From Absidia repens (lineage: Eukaryota; Mucoromycota; Mucoromycetes; Mucorales; Cunninghamellaceae): 13,637 nt of DNA. Position numbers and translations under genes: made by a program. A model generated the notes under the pieces. The model was not told the origin of the DNA. It made no database searches and saw nothing but the letters and a program-made list of their open reading frames with translations. The DNA lies in the NCBI GenBank assembly GCA_002105175.1, contig MCGE01000074.1, positions 1-13,637 of the forward strand, written 5' to 3'. Of this stretch, positions 7,620 through 13,637 are shown in pieces (positions within the stretch are counted from its first letter, which is position 1; the number at the start of each line of letters is the position of its first letter).

Positions 7620-7889
7620 AAACCTACAAAGACAATTTCCAGTTACGATCTGACAACCAAAATTAGCCGTAACATATTTAATAAATTCTCCGATGAAATT
7701 ACCAACACTGTGGAATATTATAGTAGTGATATAGACATGTTTCTTGATGATAATAAACCTGTTGATTCTTCCTCCTACTTGGTTGCTGATGTTGTTGATG
7801 ATAATATTGATAGTGGTATTGGTGGTGATTGTCGTATTTCTCATCCTCTATATTTTATTACAAATCAATGTATCAAATATAGCAAATGA
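7620..7889 (+). CDS. Acidic open frame without a clear start (exon or remnant)
   Basis: An 89-codon open frame on the plus strand between TAA (7617) and TGA (7887). The translation is protein-like: an initial part with NIFNKFSDEITNTVEYYSS, then Asp-rich MFLDDNKPVDSSSYLVADVV and DNIDSGIGGD, ending ...ITNQCIKYSK. The only in-frame ATG (7737) would give just 50 residues, so the 5' part would need an upstream exon or is lost. GAT and GTT codons dominate the middle, which raises the chance of low-complexity DNA rather than a gene. I do not recognise it. The antisense frame here is Ile/Asn-rich and is likely a shadow. Confidence 0.35.
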   Translation, partial: KPTKTISSYDLTTKISRNIFNKFSDEITNTVEYYSSDIDMFLDDNKPVDSSSYLVADVVDDNIDSGIGGDCRISHPLYFITNQCIKYSK

Positions 7890-8310
7890 CAGACTCAGAT
7901 CAGGGCCTAACTGTCATATTTAATCCCGATCTGTCAGTACACCAATAATTTAATCCCTCATATCTATCTCAGCCCATAACACCTTAGTAGTAGAAATTTA
8001 TTATTTCATCAACCGCTTCCCCGATTTTATTAGAAAAGCCTTCCATCATTTTACTGAAATAAAAATAGAGCATTGTCTCACTTATTATTGACTTTTTCTA
8101 CTACTTACAGTCCTCCATTTTTAAATACGCACAATCACACTGTAGTATATATTGAAGCAGTCAGTTTGTTATTCAATTGAGGTATAGTGAAATATATTGA
8201 TATATACAGTAAATATGGAAAACTATAACTCATACTACGTGAGAAGGAAGGATGTTTTATGACTGCTACTATATGTAACGGTTAAGTGAAATTAGGTGAA
8301 TCAAGCCTGT
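7890..8310. other. Intergenic AT-rich stretch
   Basis: I see no coding frame, RNA gene or recognisable transposon end. A small imperfect repeat (GATC..GG..TAA and CTGTCA words) lies at about 7896-7940. Confidence 0.4.
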
Positions 8311-8945
8311 AGAATAATCTACCGCAATAGAATAGTATGTATAGTAGCCTATCACAGTAGAATAGCTTTGCCATCCATTGTTCATTGCAAAATAAAAAAG
8401 CTTTTATTGAATCATGATAATCAATAGTATACTAAAAGGAAAGAAGATGTACGTAAATAGAAGCCGCTAATAGTAGTTGAGAGAGGTGCTAGTCTAGAAG
8501 AATGCTGTTAGAAGAAGGAGCGATCTAAAAAAAAAAAAGGATCTCTAAAGGGGATCTCCAAACTTCTAATGGAATTTAAACGCACATCATTGAAGCAAAC
8601 ACACATCTTTTAAAGCAAAGACAAGTTTTATTGAAGCAGACATGTTTTATTGAAGTAAAGAGACATACTAAGCTAATCAAGACATTCCTCAAGATCCTAG
8701 AATCAAAATGAAAGGGTTTCCCCATGCATCTTGTAATCCCTTTTCTAAAACCCTTCTAAACTAGTCCTAACAGAAAGCCAAGGCCACCAGGTCCACAACG
8801 AGCCCAAAACCGTGACGAAAAAATAATTTTTCATTAAAAAAAAAAGGAAAGAAAGAAAAAGAGAGAGAGAAATGGGGGTTGCCGCTTAAAAAATATTTCA
8901 GGCGGAGCGGGCTTTGATTTTCAATCCTGTCAGAAAAAAATCTGG
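8311..8945. repeat. Unidentified dispersed repeat, copy 1
   Basis: This segment aligns over most of its length with 9035-9705 in the same orientation. Shared landmarks are the CTACCRCAATAGAATAG words, GTTCATTGCA...CTTTTATTGAATCAT, CAAACTTCTAATG, paired TTTTATTGAAG words, and a long well-kept block from AAGCTAATCAAGACATTC to AGGTCCACAA.GAGCCCAAAA (about 8670-8813). It has no coding capacity. TTTTATTGAA words give AATAAA signals on the minus strand, as in LTRs, but I could not find TG...CA ends. Copy 1 has its own insert around 8450-8545 and a purine run (GAAAGAAAAAGAGAGAGAG) near 8847-8870. Confidence 0.85.
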
Positions 8946-9196
8946 AGGCCCGTCAACAAACAAAAACAAAATCGGGAAAGCCTACAGCTATAATAACAAG
9001 CCTCTACTATATGCTTCAGTATGGCTTACAACAGTATAGCGTATAGAATAATTTACCGTACCCAAATGGTTTGGAAAGTAGACTACCACAATATAGGAAT
9101 AGACTACCAAAGTAGAATAGTATGTAGAGCAGTTACCACAGCATAATAGTATGCACTGTACATTAGTATGCAGATTAGTCTACCACAATAGAATAG
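8319..9196 (+). repeat. Iterated 17-bp motif CTACCACAATAGAATAG
   Basis: Six versions of a 17-bp word lie at 8319-8335, 8349-8365, 9083 (interrupted), 9104-9120, 9133-9149 and 9180-9196. Starts are mostly 29-30 bases apart (21 and 47 once each). Several are followed by TATGTA or CTTTG. They form the left part of both copies of the unidentified repeat. Confidence 0.6.
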
Positions 9197-9705
9197 CTTT
9201 GTCACCCATAGTTCATTGCAGAATAAAAAAACTTTTATTGAATCATCATAGTCAAGATTATACTAAAGGAAAGAAAATCTAAGAGCTTGTCTACAAAAAA
9301 ACGGATTTGCAAAAGGGATCTTCAAACTTCTAATGACAAGCATCTTTGAAGCAAACATAGGGATCTGCAAACTTCTAATGACCTTTAAACACACATCATT
9401 AAAGTAAAGACAAGTTTTATTGAAGCAAACATATGTTTTATTGAAGAAAGGAGACATACTAAGCTAATCAAGACATTCCTCAAGATCCTAGAATCAAAAT
9501 GAAAGGGTTTCCAAATGCATCTTGTAATCCCTTTTCTAAAGCCGTTCTAAACCAGTCCTAATGGAAATCCAAGGTCATCAGGTCCACAATGAGCCCAAAA
9601 CAGTGCAGAGAAGTTGGCTCATTCCCGTTTGTTTGTCTTTTTTCTTCTTTTTTAATAAACAATGCAGACGGGCGGGCGGCGGGCTAATTCAAACCCCGTC
9701 AAAAA
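9035..9705. repeat. Unidentified dispersed repeat, copy 2
   Basis: The second copy is offset by 790-830 bp from copy 1. It includes an internal partial duplication: GGGATCTTCAAACTTCTAATG at about 9315 recurs with one mismatch at 9359. Both copies end in a G/C-rich patch (GCGGGCT) and a pyrimidine-purine motif CCTGTCAG or CCCGTCAA. Only about 90 bp separates the copies, so this is either a local tandem duplication or two LTR-like elements side by side. Copy 2 stops two bases before the solo LTR. Confidence 0.85.
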
Positions 9706-9707
9706 TA

Positions 9708-10029
9708 TGTAATAATTTGTATAGGTAGAGTCAATCAAGTAAGTCATATAACAGATATGGTTTTTATTGAATAAAATGACAGTATGATTTTATAGTAAAA
9801 GTAGGGAAAGCGGATGTTGGACTAATAAATTTCTAGTTAATGGGTTATTGGTAGAGTTCGAGGTGAGGGAATAAAAGAGTGTATAACTAATCTTCGATAT
9901 TGATTGTCGACCAAGTGAAACACAGCCAGTGTGTAATTGTGCTGGAGAGTGACAAGGTACAATTGTTGGGTCGTAATGGATAACCGCGTACTTGATATAT
10001 GTGGATGATGACAAATGACAAATACGACC
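9708..10029 (-). mobile_element. Diverged solo LTR related to the chromovirus
   Basis: A single LTR-like segment of 322 bp in the same orientation as the chromovirus. It shares both termini (TGTAATAATTTG at the left; GACAAATACGAC at the right) and an unchanged 34-bp core at 9746-9779 holding the AATAAA region. A TATAAAA box lies upstream on the minus strand (near 9790). The middle is almost wholly different, so it belongs to a related subfamily, not to a copy of the same element. The outermost base on the right is C where the full element has A. No internal region and no target duplication are visible. The minus-strand frame at 9790-10014 is LTR sequence, not a gene. Confidence 0.85.
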
Positions 10030-10118
10030 GTTGTAAAGGTAAAAAGTTGGATGTTTTTTATTTCATTTTATTTTTTTATGTATAGAAAATAGATGAATAT
10101 TTATCTTCACTTTCTAAA

Positions 10119-10149
<31 letters not shown>

Positions 10150-10464
10150 GTTTGATTCGACTCTGTGCCTCCTTAAAAAAAGAAGATTCTTCCAGTTCAA
10201 AATAAAAAAAGAGGGTTCTCTCCAGGTCCCTTTAAAAGAAAGAGAGATCTCCAGCGCCCATTCCTGAAAAATTTGAGAGAAGTGACAGTATGTACAGAGT
10301 ACAGTGAAGGTTTTTGGATGGTAATTTATTAAATTTCATAACAGCATGTACGCTAAGGTAGAGATAGGGTGAGGGAGACGTAGCCATCATCTCGGCATTT
10401 TCAGTACAATAAAAATCAGGAGGTATACAAAATAAACTAGATGTCGTATCAAAGACAACACCCC

Positions 10465-10467
<3 letters not shown>
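10030..10467. other. Non-coding stretch between T29 and A54 tracts
   Basis: It holds a 29-base T run (10121-10149), then purine/pyrimidine-biased DNA with repeated GAGAGATCTCCAG-like words (10205-10255), and AATAAA words at about 10408 and 10431 shortly before the A tract. I see no gene. The layout resembles the 3' end of a retroposed transcript, but no target duplication is evident. Confidence 0.4.

Positions 10468-10521
<54 letters not shown>
10468..10521 (+). repeat. A54 homopolymer tract
   Basis: Fifty-four consecutive A residues preceded by CACCCCCAT. AATAAA lies about 35 bases upstream. The true length is uncertain because such runs are poorly resolved by sequencing. Confidence 0.9.
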
Positions 10522-10523
<2 letters not shown>

Positions 10524-10857
10524 GGCTCTCTGGTCCTTCAATTTACGCTGCACTGAATCTTTCAAGGACCACAGCGAGCCCCTGCCGCCCCATTCACACT
10601 GAATTCTTTTCCGCTATGATATGATTATTGGCCTCGCCCAAAACACGAAAAGAAAGGTAGAACAATCTAGTCATTATATCAGGCATTCATAAAATTAAAA
10701 AAATCAAACAAAACGAAAAGCTATAAATGTCAATAAAAATACAATGCTTTTTATTAAAGATATGCGAAATATATACAAAATAAAATTAAAACTAAAAAAC
10801 TAAACGTGCTAAAAGAATTCCAAATGTAATGCGATCTACCTAATCACCATCACTTAC
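10522..10857. other. Spacer holding the 3' region of the F-box relic
   Basis: A 7-bp inverted repeat GGTCCTT (10532-10538) / AAGGACC (10564-10570) lies next to the A tract. On the minus strand an AATAAA word (within 10748-10756) sits about 105 bases after the F-box relic's stop and is its likely polyadenylation signal. I see no coding frame. Confidence 0.4.
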
Positions 10858-12418
10858 TCAATCGATAATCTCTTCAGATGAATCACTATTCGTCTCCAGT
10901 CCACTTCCGCTTTGCAAACTATCAGCATCACTGGTATCATCCTCATCCTCATCATCGCCGTCACCATCAACATCATTGTTGTCAATTTCTCGTTGTAGAT
11001 TCGGAAACGTCTAAAGCAGGTAACGTAAACATACACCTGTTCCCATTACACGTAGTGAACTGACATTCAGGAAAATCACTGGTAGAGATATTCGCACAAT
11101 CCATCATTTTGAGCACCATCAGCTGAGGGCGATTTGTTGATCAGACGTTCGTACACTCCATAGGCGTAATATCGTTGTTGAAGCGTAAAGCGAGAAAAAT
11201 CCAGATCAGGAAGGCACGTCGTCATGGTATCCAGAGACTATCCGTAAAACATGCCTTGTACAGTATAAGGTAAGAGACCGGTGCGTTTGGTAGGACTGAA
11301 GAAAAAGGAAATGAGGGTAACGTCATTCGATTCGTCGCATCGTTCAAGGATCAAGTCGAGTCAAACATGGCCAAGTGGCATTGCCAGTAGCAGCAGCAGC
11401 AGCAGCAGCAGCAGGAGCAGGAGCAGCAAACAGGCGAATAAACAGCATACCCACAGACATTATGTATTTCCAAAACCATCAAATGCTTCAAATTCACAAT
11501 CATCTTCACGACACCTTCAGCCAATGCGCTTGATGTTGCATCGTTGATCCAAGGCCGTCAAGGTGTGAGTATGGACAGTGTTGATATGATGATGAACGTC
11601 TAAAGGTGATCAGGTCGGGGCAATAAACGTGGGAGATGCGTCAAGCTGAGTTTTGGTGATGGATGTGTTGTTGGTCATAATCCACGTCTGTCCAATACGT
11701 GCCAGAAAAATCGCCATTTTCCGTATATATAGGACTCCACAGTTGGAAATGGATGATGACGATGGTCATGGTGATAACGTGATGTCATTCTGAATACCAT
11801 TGAAAAGATACAGGTGAGGAATAGCTCTTTCATCTTCTTGTTGATTACATTGGGTTGCTTCCATAACCTAGGCGTCGCGGCCTTGTAAAATCCATGCTGA
11901 CCATAGTAGTACATTCGTAAAAGATCCCTTTGGTTAGTGACATTCTCGGCAATCCGTTTGAGCACATCAGGAGGAAGGTTTCGATAATTCGGGATAATAA
12001 ACATGGTGCCAACCGGTTGAATTTCAAGTCTGCTTTTGCTGTGAGACCAAGGACGTTCTGTGCTTGTTGTTTTTGCCTTTCAATGTCATCTAAAAAAAAA
12101 TGTTTTGTGAGTTCTAGAGAATCCAACATATGTCATTTTTTGGGTTGTTCCTTACCTTCAGTACCATCATCAACTTCTTCTTTTCTTTCTTCGCATTCAG
12201 AGCTTGAGATGACATGGAAGAATATCTTCGTTAATCGCCTCTAATCACAAATATCAATAAAAAGTAATGGCGCGTTAATTTTGAAAATAAATGTAAATGC
12301 GCTGTATATATAACTTACGGGTTACTTTTGCTTGATGATGGCAAACACGTTCATTCTTTCCATTAGATGTTGAAGGTTGCTGGCTAGCAGCGGTAAACGT
12401 ATTTGAAGCATATGTCAT
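10858..12418 (-). pseudogene. F-box/leucine-rich-repeat gene with frameshifts and an in-frame stop
   Basis: F-box proteins recruit substrates to SCF ubiquitin ligases. Exon 1 (12418-12319) starts MTYASNTFTAA. Intron 1 (12318-12241, GTAAGT...TTAG) and intron 2 (12155-12090, GTAAGG...TTTAG) look intact. Exon 3 reads DDIERQKQQAQNVLGLTAKA, then shifts frame near 12005 into the F-box proper (NLPPDVLKRIAENVTNQRDL, 12004 down). LRR-like pieces follow in changing frames: LTALDQRCNIKRIG (~11562-11520), NLKHLMVLEIHNV (~11490-11445), LPDLDFSRFTLQQRYYAYGV (~11210-11150) and SSLRVMGTG (~11060). Then LRYLL, an in-frame TAG (11013-11011), TFPNLQREID and an acidic tail ending at TGA (10860-10858). Length without introns is about 1.4 kb, so hardly anything is missing. 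Real decay or uncorrected sequence errors could both explain this. Confidence 0.75.
11385..11428 (+). repeat. CAG/CTG trinucleotide microsatellite
   Basis: CAG-TAG-(CAG)8-GAG-CAG-GAG-CAG lies inside the F-box/LRR relic. On the coding (minus) strand it reads as Cys, Leu or Ala codons depending on frame. Expansion here could itself have damaged the reading frame or inserted a homopolymeric loop. Confidence 0.9.
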
Positions 12419-12685
12419 GTGAAGTGAAAAGAATACACGAAAAAAAAAACGGTCAATAAAATATCGGGACAACAGATTTTAACCCCGTCTACAGTCCGTG
12501 TACTGGGCTTCAAAATAATAGGGGATAAGGAATGGTTTTGAAAAATGGCCATAGTGGGCGCTTGAAAAAAAAAAAAAAAAAAAAGTGAAGGGCACATAAA
12601 AAATTAGAAGAGATGCACGCATAGAATAGGATAATTGAAGCGAACTGGATGGCATGTAATATATCCGCATAACATACCCAGTTTT

Positions 12686-12751
12686 TCAGTACTCCAAATG
12701 TTGCACTAGCTCCGCCTTTAAGCCAATATCGACCACTTCCAAATGCTTAAG
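12686..12751 (-). pseudogene. LRR-like coding scrap
   Basis: A 21-codon minus-strand stretch ending in TGA reads LKHLEVVDIGLKAELVQHLE plus Tyr, which has the look of a leucine-rich repeat strand and turn. Upstream it runs into an A9 tract, where coding character stops. It resembles LRR pieces in the neighbouring F-box relic and may be a scrap of a related gene. At this length chance cannot be excluded. Confidence 0.25.
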
Positions 12752-13228
12752 GCTCTTTTTTTTTATTATGCAAAAGGATCTTCAATCATGTACCTTTCAT
12801 ATTTACTATCTTACTACTACGTGATTAAAAAAAAAAGACCCACTTTCTTTCTTTTTTGCTTTTAAGTTTTTCGTGAACTGCACCACACACACAAACAAGA
12901 GTCCCACCATGGCTTAAACTGTCTATTCTACCCATGTGACTTTTTGACTGCTAGACTTTTAATGGTACGATTCTTTTGTTACTCCCCATGGTCGATCCAT
13001 TACATGAACAAAGTCAAAGCCCCCGTAGTACTCCCCTTAATATCATTTATATATCTCTCTCATTTAGTATATAATTAAAAAATAAACTTGCATTTTTCAC
13101 CATTCTACCGTTTTTATTATTTATTTTTCATGTGGATCACTTCTTTTGTGCTCATTTCGCATGACAAATAGGCTTTCCCTCCACACCGAACCCCGCATTA
13201 TGATAATAAACTCCTCGCCCTTTTTTTT

Positions 13229-13230
<2 letters not shown>

Positions 13231-13259
<29 letters not shown>
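13231..13259 (+). repeat. T29 tract upstream of the isomerase gene
   Basis: A run of 29 T, separated by CA from an earlier T8, ends 23 bases before the ATG at 13283. Long T tracts near starts can exclude nucleosomes, which is only a possible role here. Confidence 0.85.
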
Positions 13260-13282
13260 CACTCACACACTACTTCCACAAA

Positions 13283-13637
13283 ATGACAAAATACCAATAC
13301 GAAACTGTCACAGTCACCATCATCGACAAGGTTGCCCATGTTCAAATGAACAGACCCAAGAAACTCAATTCTTTCAACCCTGCGTAAGTATCATGTCCTG
13401 TCCCCATCCGCCCCTTTTTTTTTTAAAAAAAAATAAAAATAAAAATACTGACACTTGTTTTTTTTTTGTTTCTGGTTAGTCTCATTCGCGATGTTCGTTA
13501 CAGTATTCCAAGATCTGGGAGAAGACAGAGACATTGGTGCCATCGTGGTTTCAGGCTCAGGACGTATGTTTACCGCTGGTTTGGATTGTAAGTATATTTT
13601 TTTTTCATCTACCCAGACACGATTATTTTTTGATCTC
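13283..13637 (+). CDS. Dienoyl-CoA isomerase (crotonase family), 5' part, frameshifted
   Basis: Crotonase-fold enzyme. The closest fit is a delta(3,5)-delta(2,4)-dienoyl-CoA isomerase, which shifts double bonds of unsaturated fatty acyl-CoA during beta-oxidation. Exon 1 (13283-13383) starts MTKYQYETVTVTIIDKVAHV and includes MNRPKKLNSFNP. Intron 1 (13384-13479) is GTAAGT...TTAG with a CTGAC branch site at 13448-13452. Exon 2 (13480-13587) reads ALIRDVR, then one surplus T (13498-13499) breaks the frame. The next frame gives TVFQDLGEDRDIGAIVVSG and the oxyanion-hole motif RMFTAGLD. Intron 2 starts GTAAGTAT at 13588 and runs past the window. MFTAGLD favours ECH1 over ordinary enoyl-CoA hydratase, but the catalytic acids lie outside the window. 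The ATG sits in a CACAAAATG context. The extra T is either an inactivating mutation or a sequencing error. Confidence 0.85.

Larger units (their letters stand above)
12419..13282. other. Intergenic region between the F-box relic and the isomerase gene
   Basis: It contains A20 (12565-12584), T29 (13231-13259), an LRR-like coding scrap at 12686-12751, and the promoter region of the gene at 13283. A CCCCT word at 13034-13038 could be a stress-response-type element by sequence alone. TATATAATTAAAA lies at about 13069-13081. I see no complete gene. Confidence 0.45.

Noticed and set aside
7602..7844. Minus-strand Ile/Asn/Thr-rich frame
   Set aside because: Reverse complement of GAT/GTT-rich plus-strand sequence that reads better as protein on the plus strand.
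9790..10014. 74-residue minus-strand frame
   Set aside because: It lies wholly within the solo LTR.
10878..11063. His/Pro-rich plus-strand frame and its minus-strand Met-rich counterpart
   Set aside because: Both are other frames of the acidic tail of the F-box/LRR relic, which alone gives a natural protein.
11281..11547. Plus-strand frame with a poly-Ser run
   Set aside because: Created by the CAG microsatellite read in the AGC frame, antisense to the F-box/LRR relic.
12415..12670. Poly-Phe minus-strand frames
   Set aside because: They depend on the A20 tract at 12565-12584 and have no other coding character.
13588..13616. 29-nt second intron in the isomerase gene ending at ACCCAG
   Set aside because: Too short for a fungal intron, and splicing there meets an early stop; intron 2 more likely continues past the window.

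Overview
This is an AT-rich eukaryotic window that most resembles a Mucorales-type (Mucoromycota) fungus. The reasons are short GT..AG introns of 66-96 nt, an F-box/leucine-rich-repeat relic, a mono-functional dienoyl-CoA isomerase gene with short introns, and a Ty3/gypsy chromovirus. The phylum is inferred from gene style, not proven. About half the window is mobile or repeated DNA.

Layout. Bases 1-340 are a C-rich (+) / G-rich (-) minisatellite of a roughly 27-bp unit. Directly after it, 341-620 looks like an LTR (TGTTG...CAACA ends) of a different plus-strand retroelement. It is followed by a leader and a short, frameshifted gag-like start at 693-801. That relic is cut at 802 by a complete minus-strand chromovirus (802-6470). 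The chromovirus has two almost identical LTRs (802-1096 and 6174-6470), an intact gag-protease-RT-RNase H ORF (2626-6111) and a separate, overlapping integrase-chromodomain ORF (1250-2635). No target-site duplication is visible.

From 6471 to 8310 there is AT-rich DNA with two or three small plus-strand coding candidates that I do not recognise (6794-7111, possibly spliced to 7146 onward, and 7620-7889). From 8311 to 9705 an unidentified repeat of about 0.65 kb occurs twice in direct orientation. It is followed immediately by a diverged solo LTR of the chromovirus superfamily (9708-10029). Long T and A tracts bracket 10150-10467.

The right end holds host genes. A minus-strand F-box/LRR gene (10858-12418) keeps nearly full length and clean introns but is broken by several frameshifts and an in-frame TAG. 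The 5' part of a plus-strand dienoyl-CoA isomerase / enoyl-CoA hydratase-family gene starts at 13283 and runs off the window. Its exon 2 carries one surplus base.

Overall, the retroelement ORFs have no internal stop apart from one frame change between RNase H and integrase. Every host-like coding stretch long enough to judge has small indels. That may mean real gene decay, or uneven consensus accuracy in which repeats are better corrected than single-copy DNA. The window alone cannot separate these. I found no prokaryote-style operon, CRISPR array, rRNA or tRNA.
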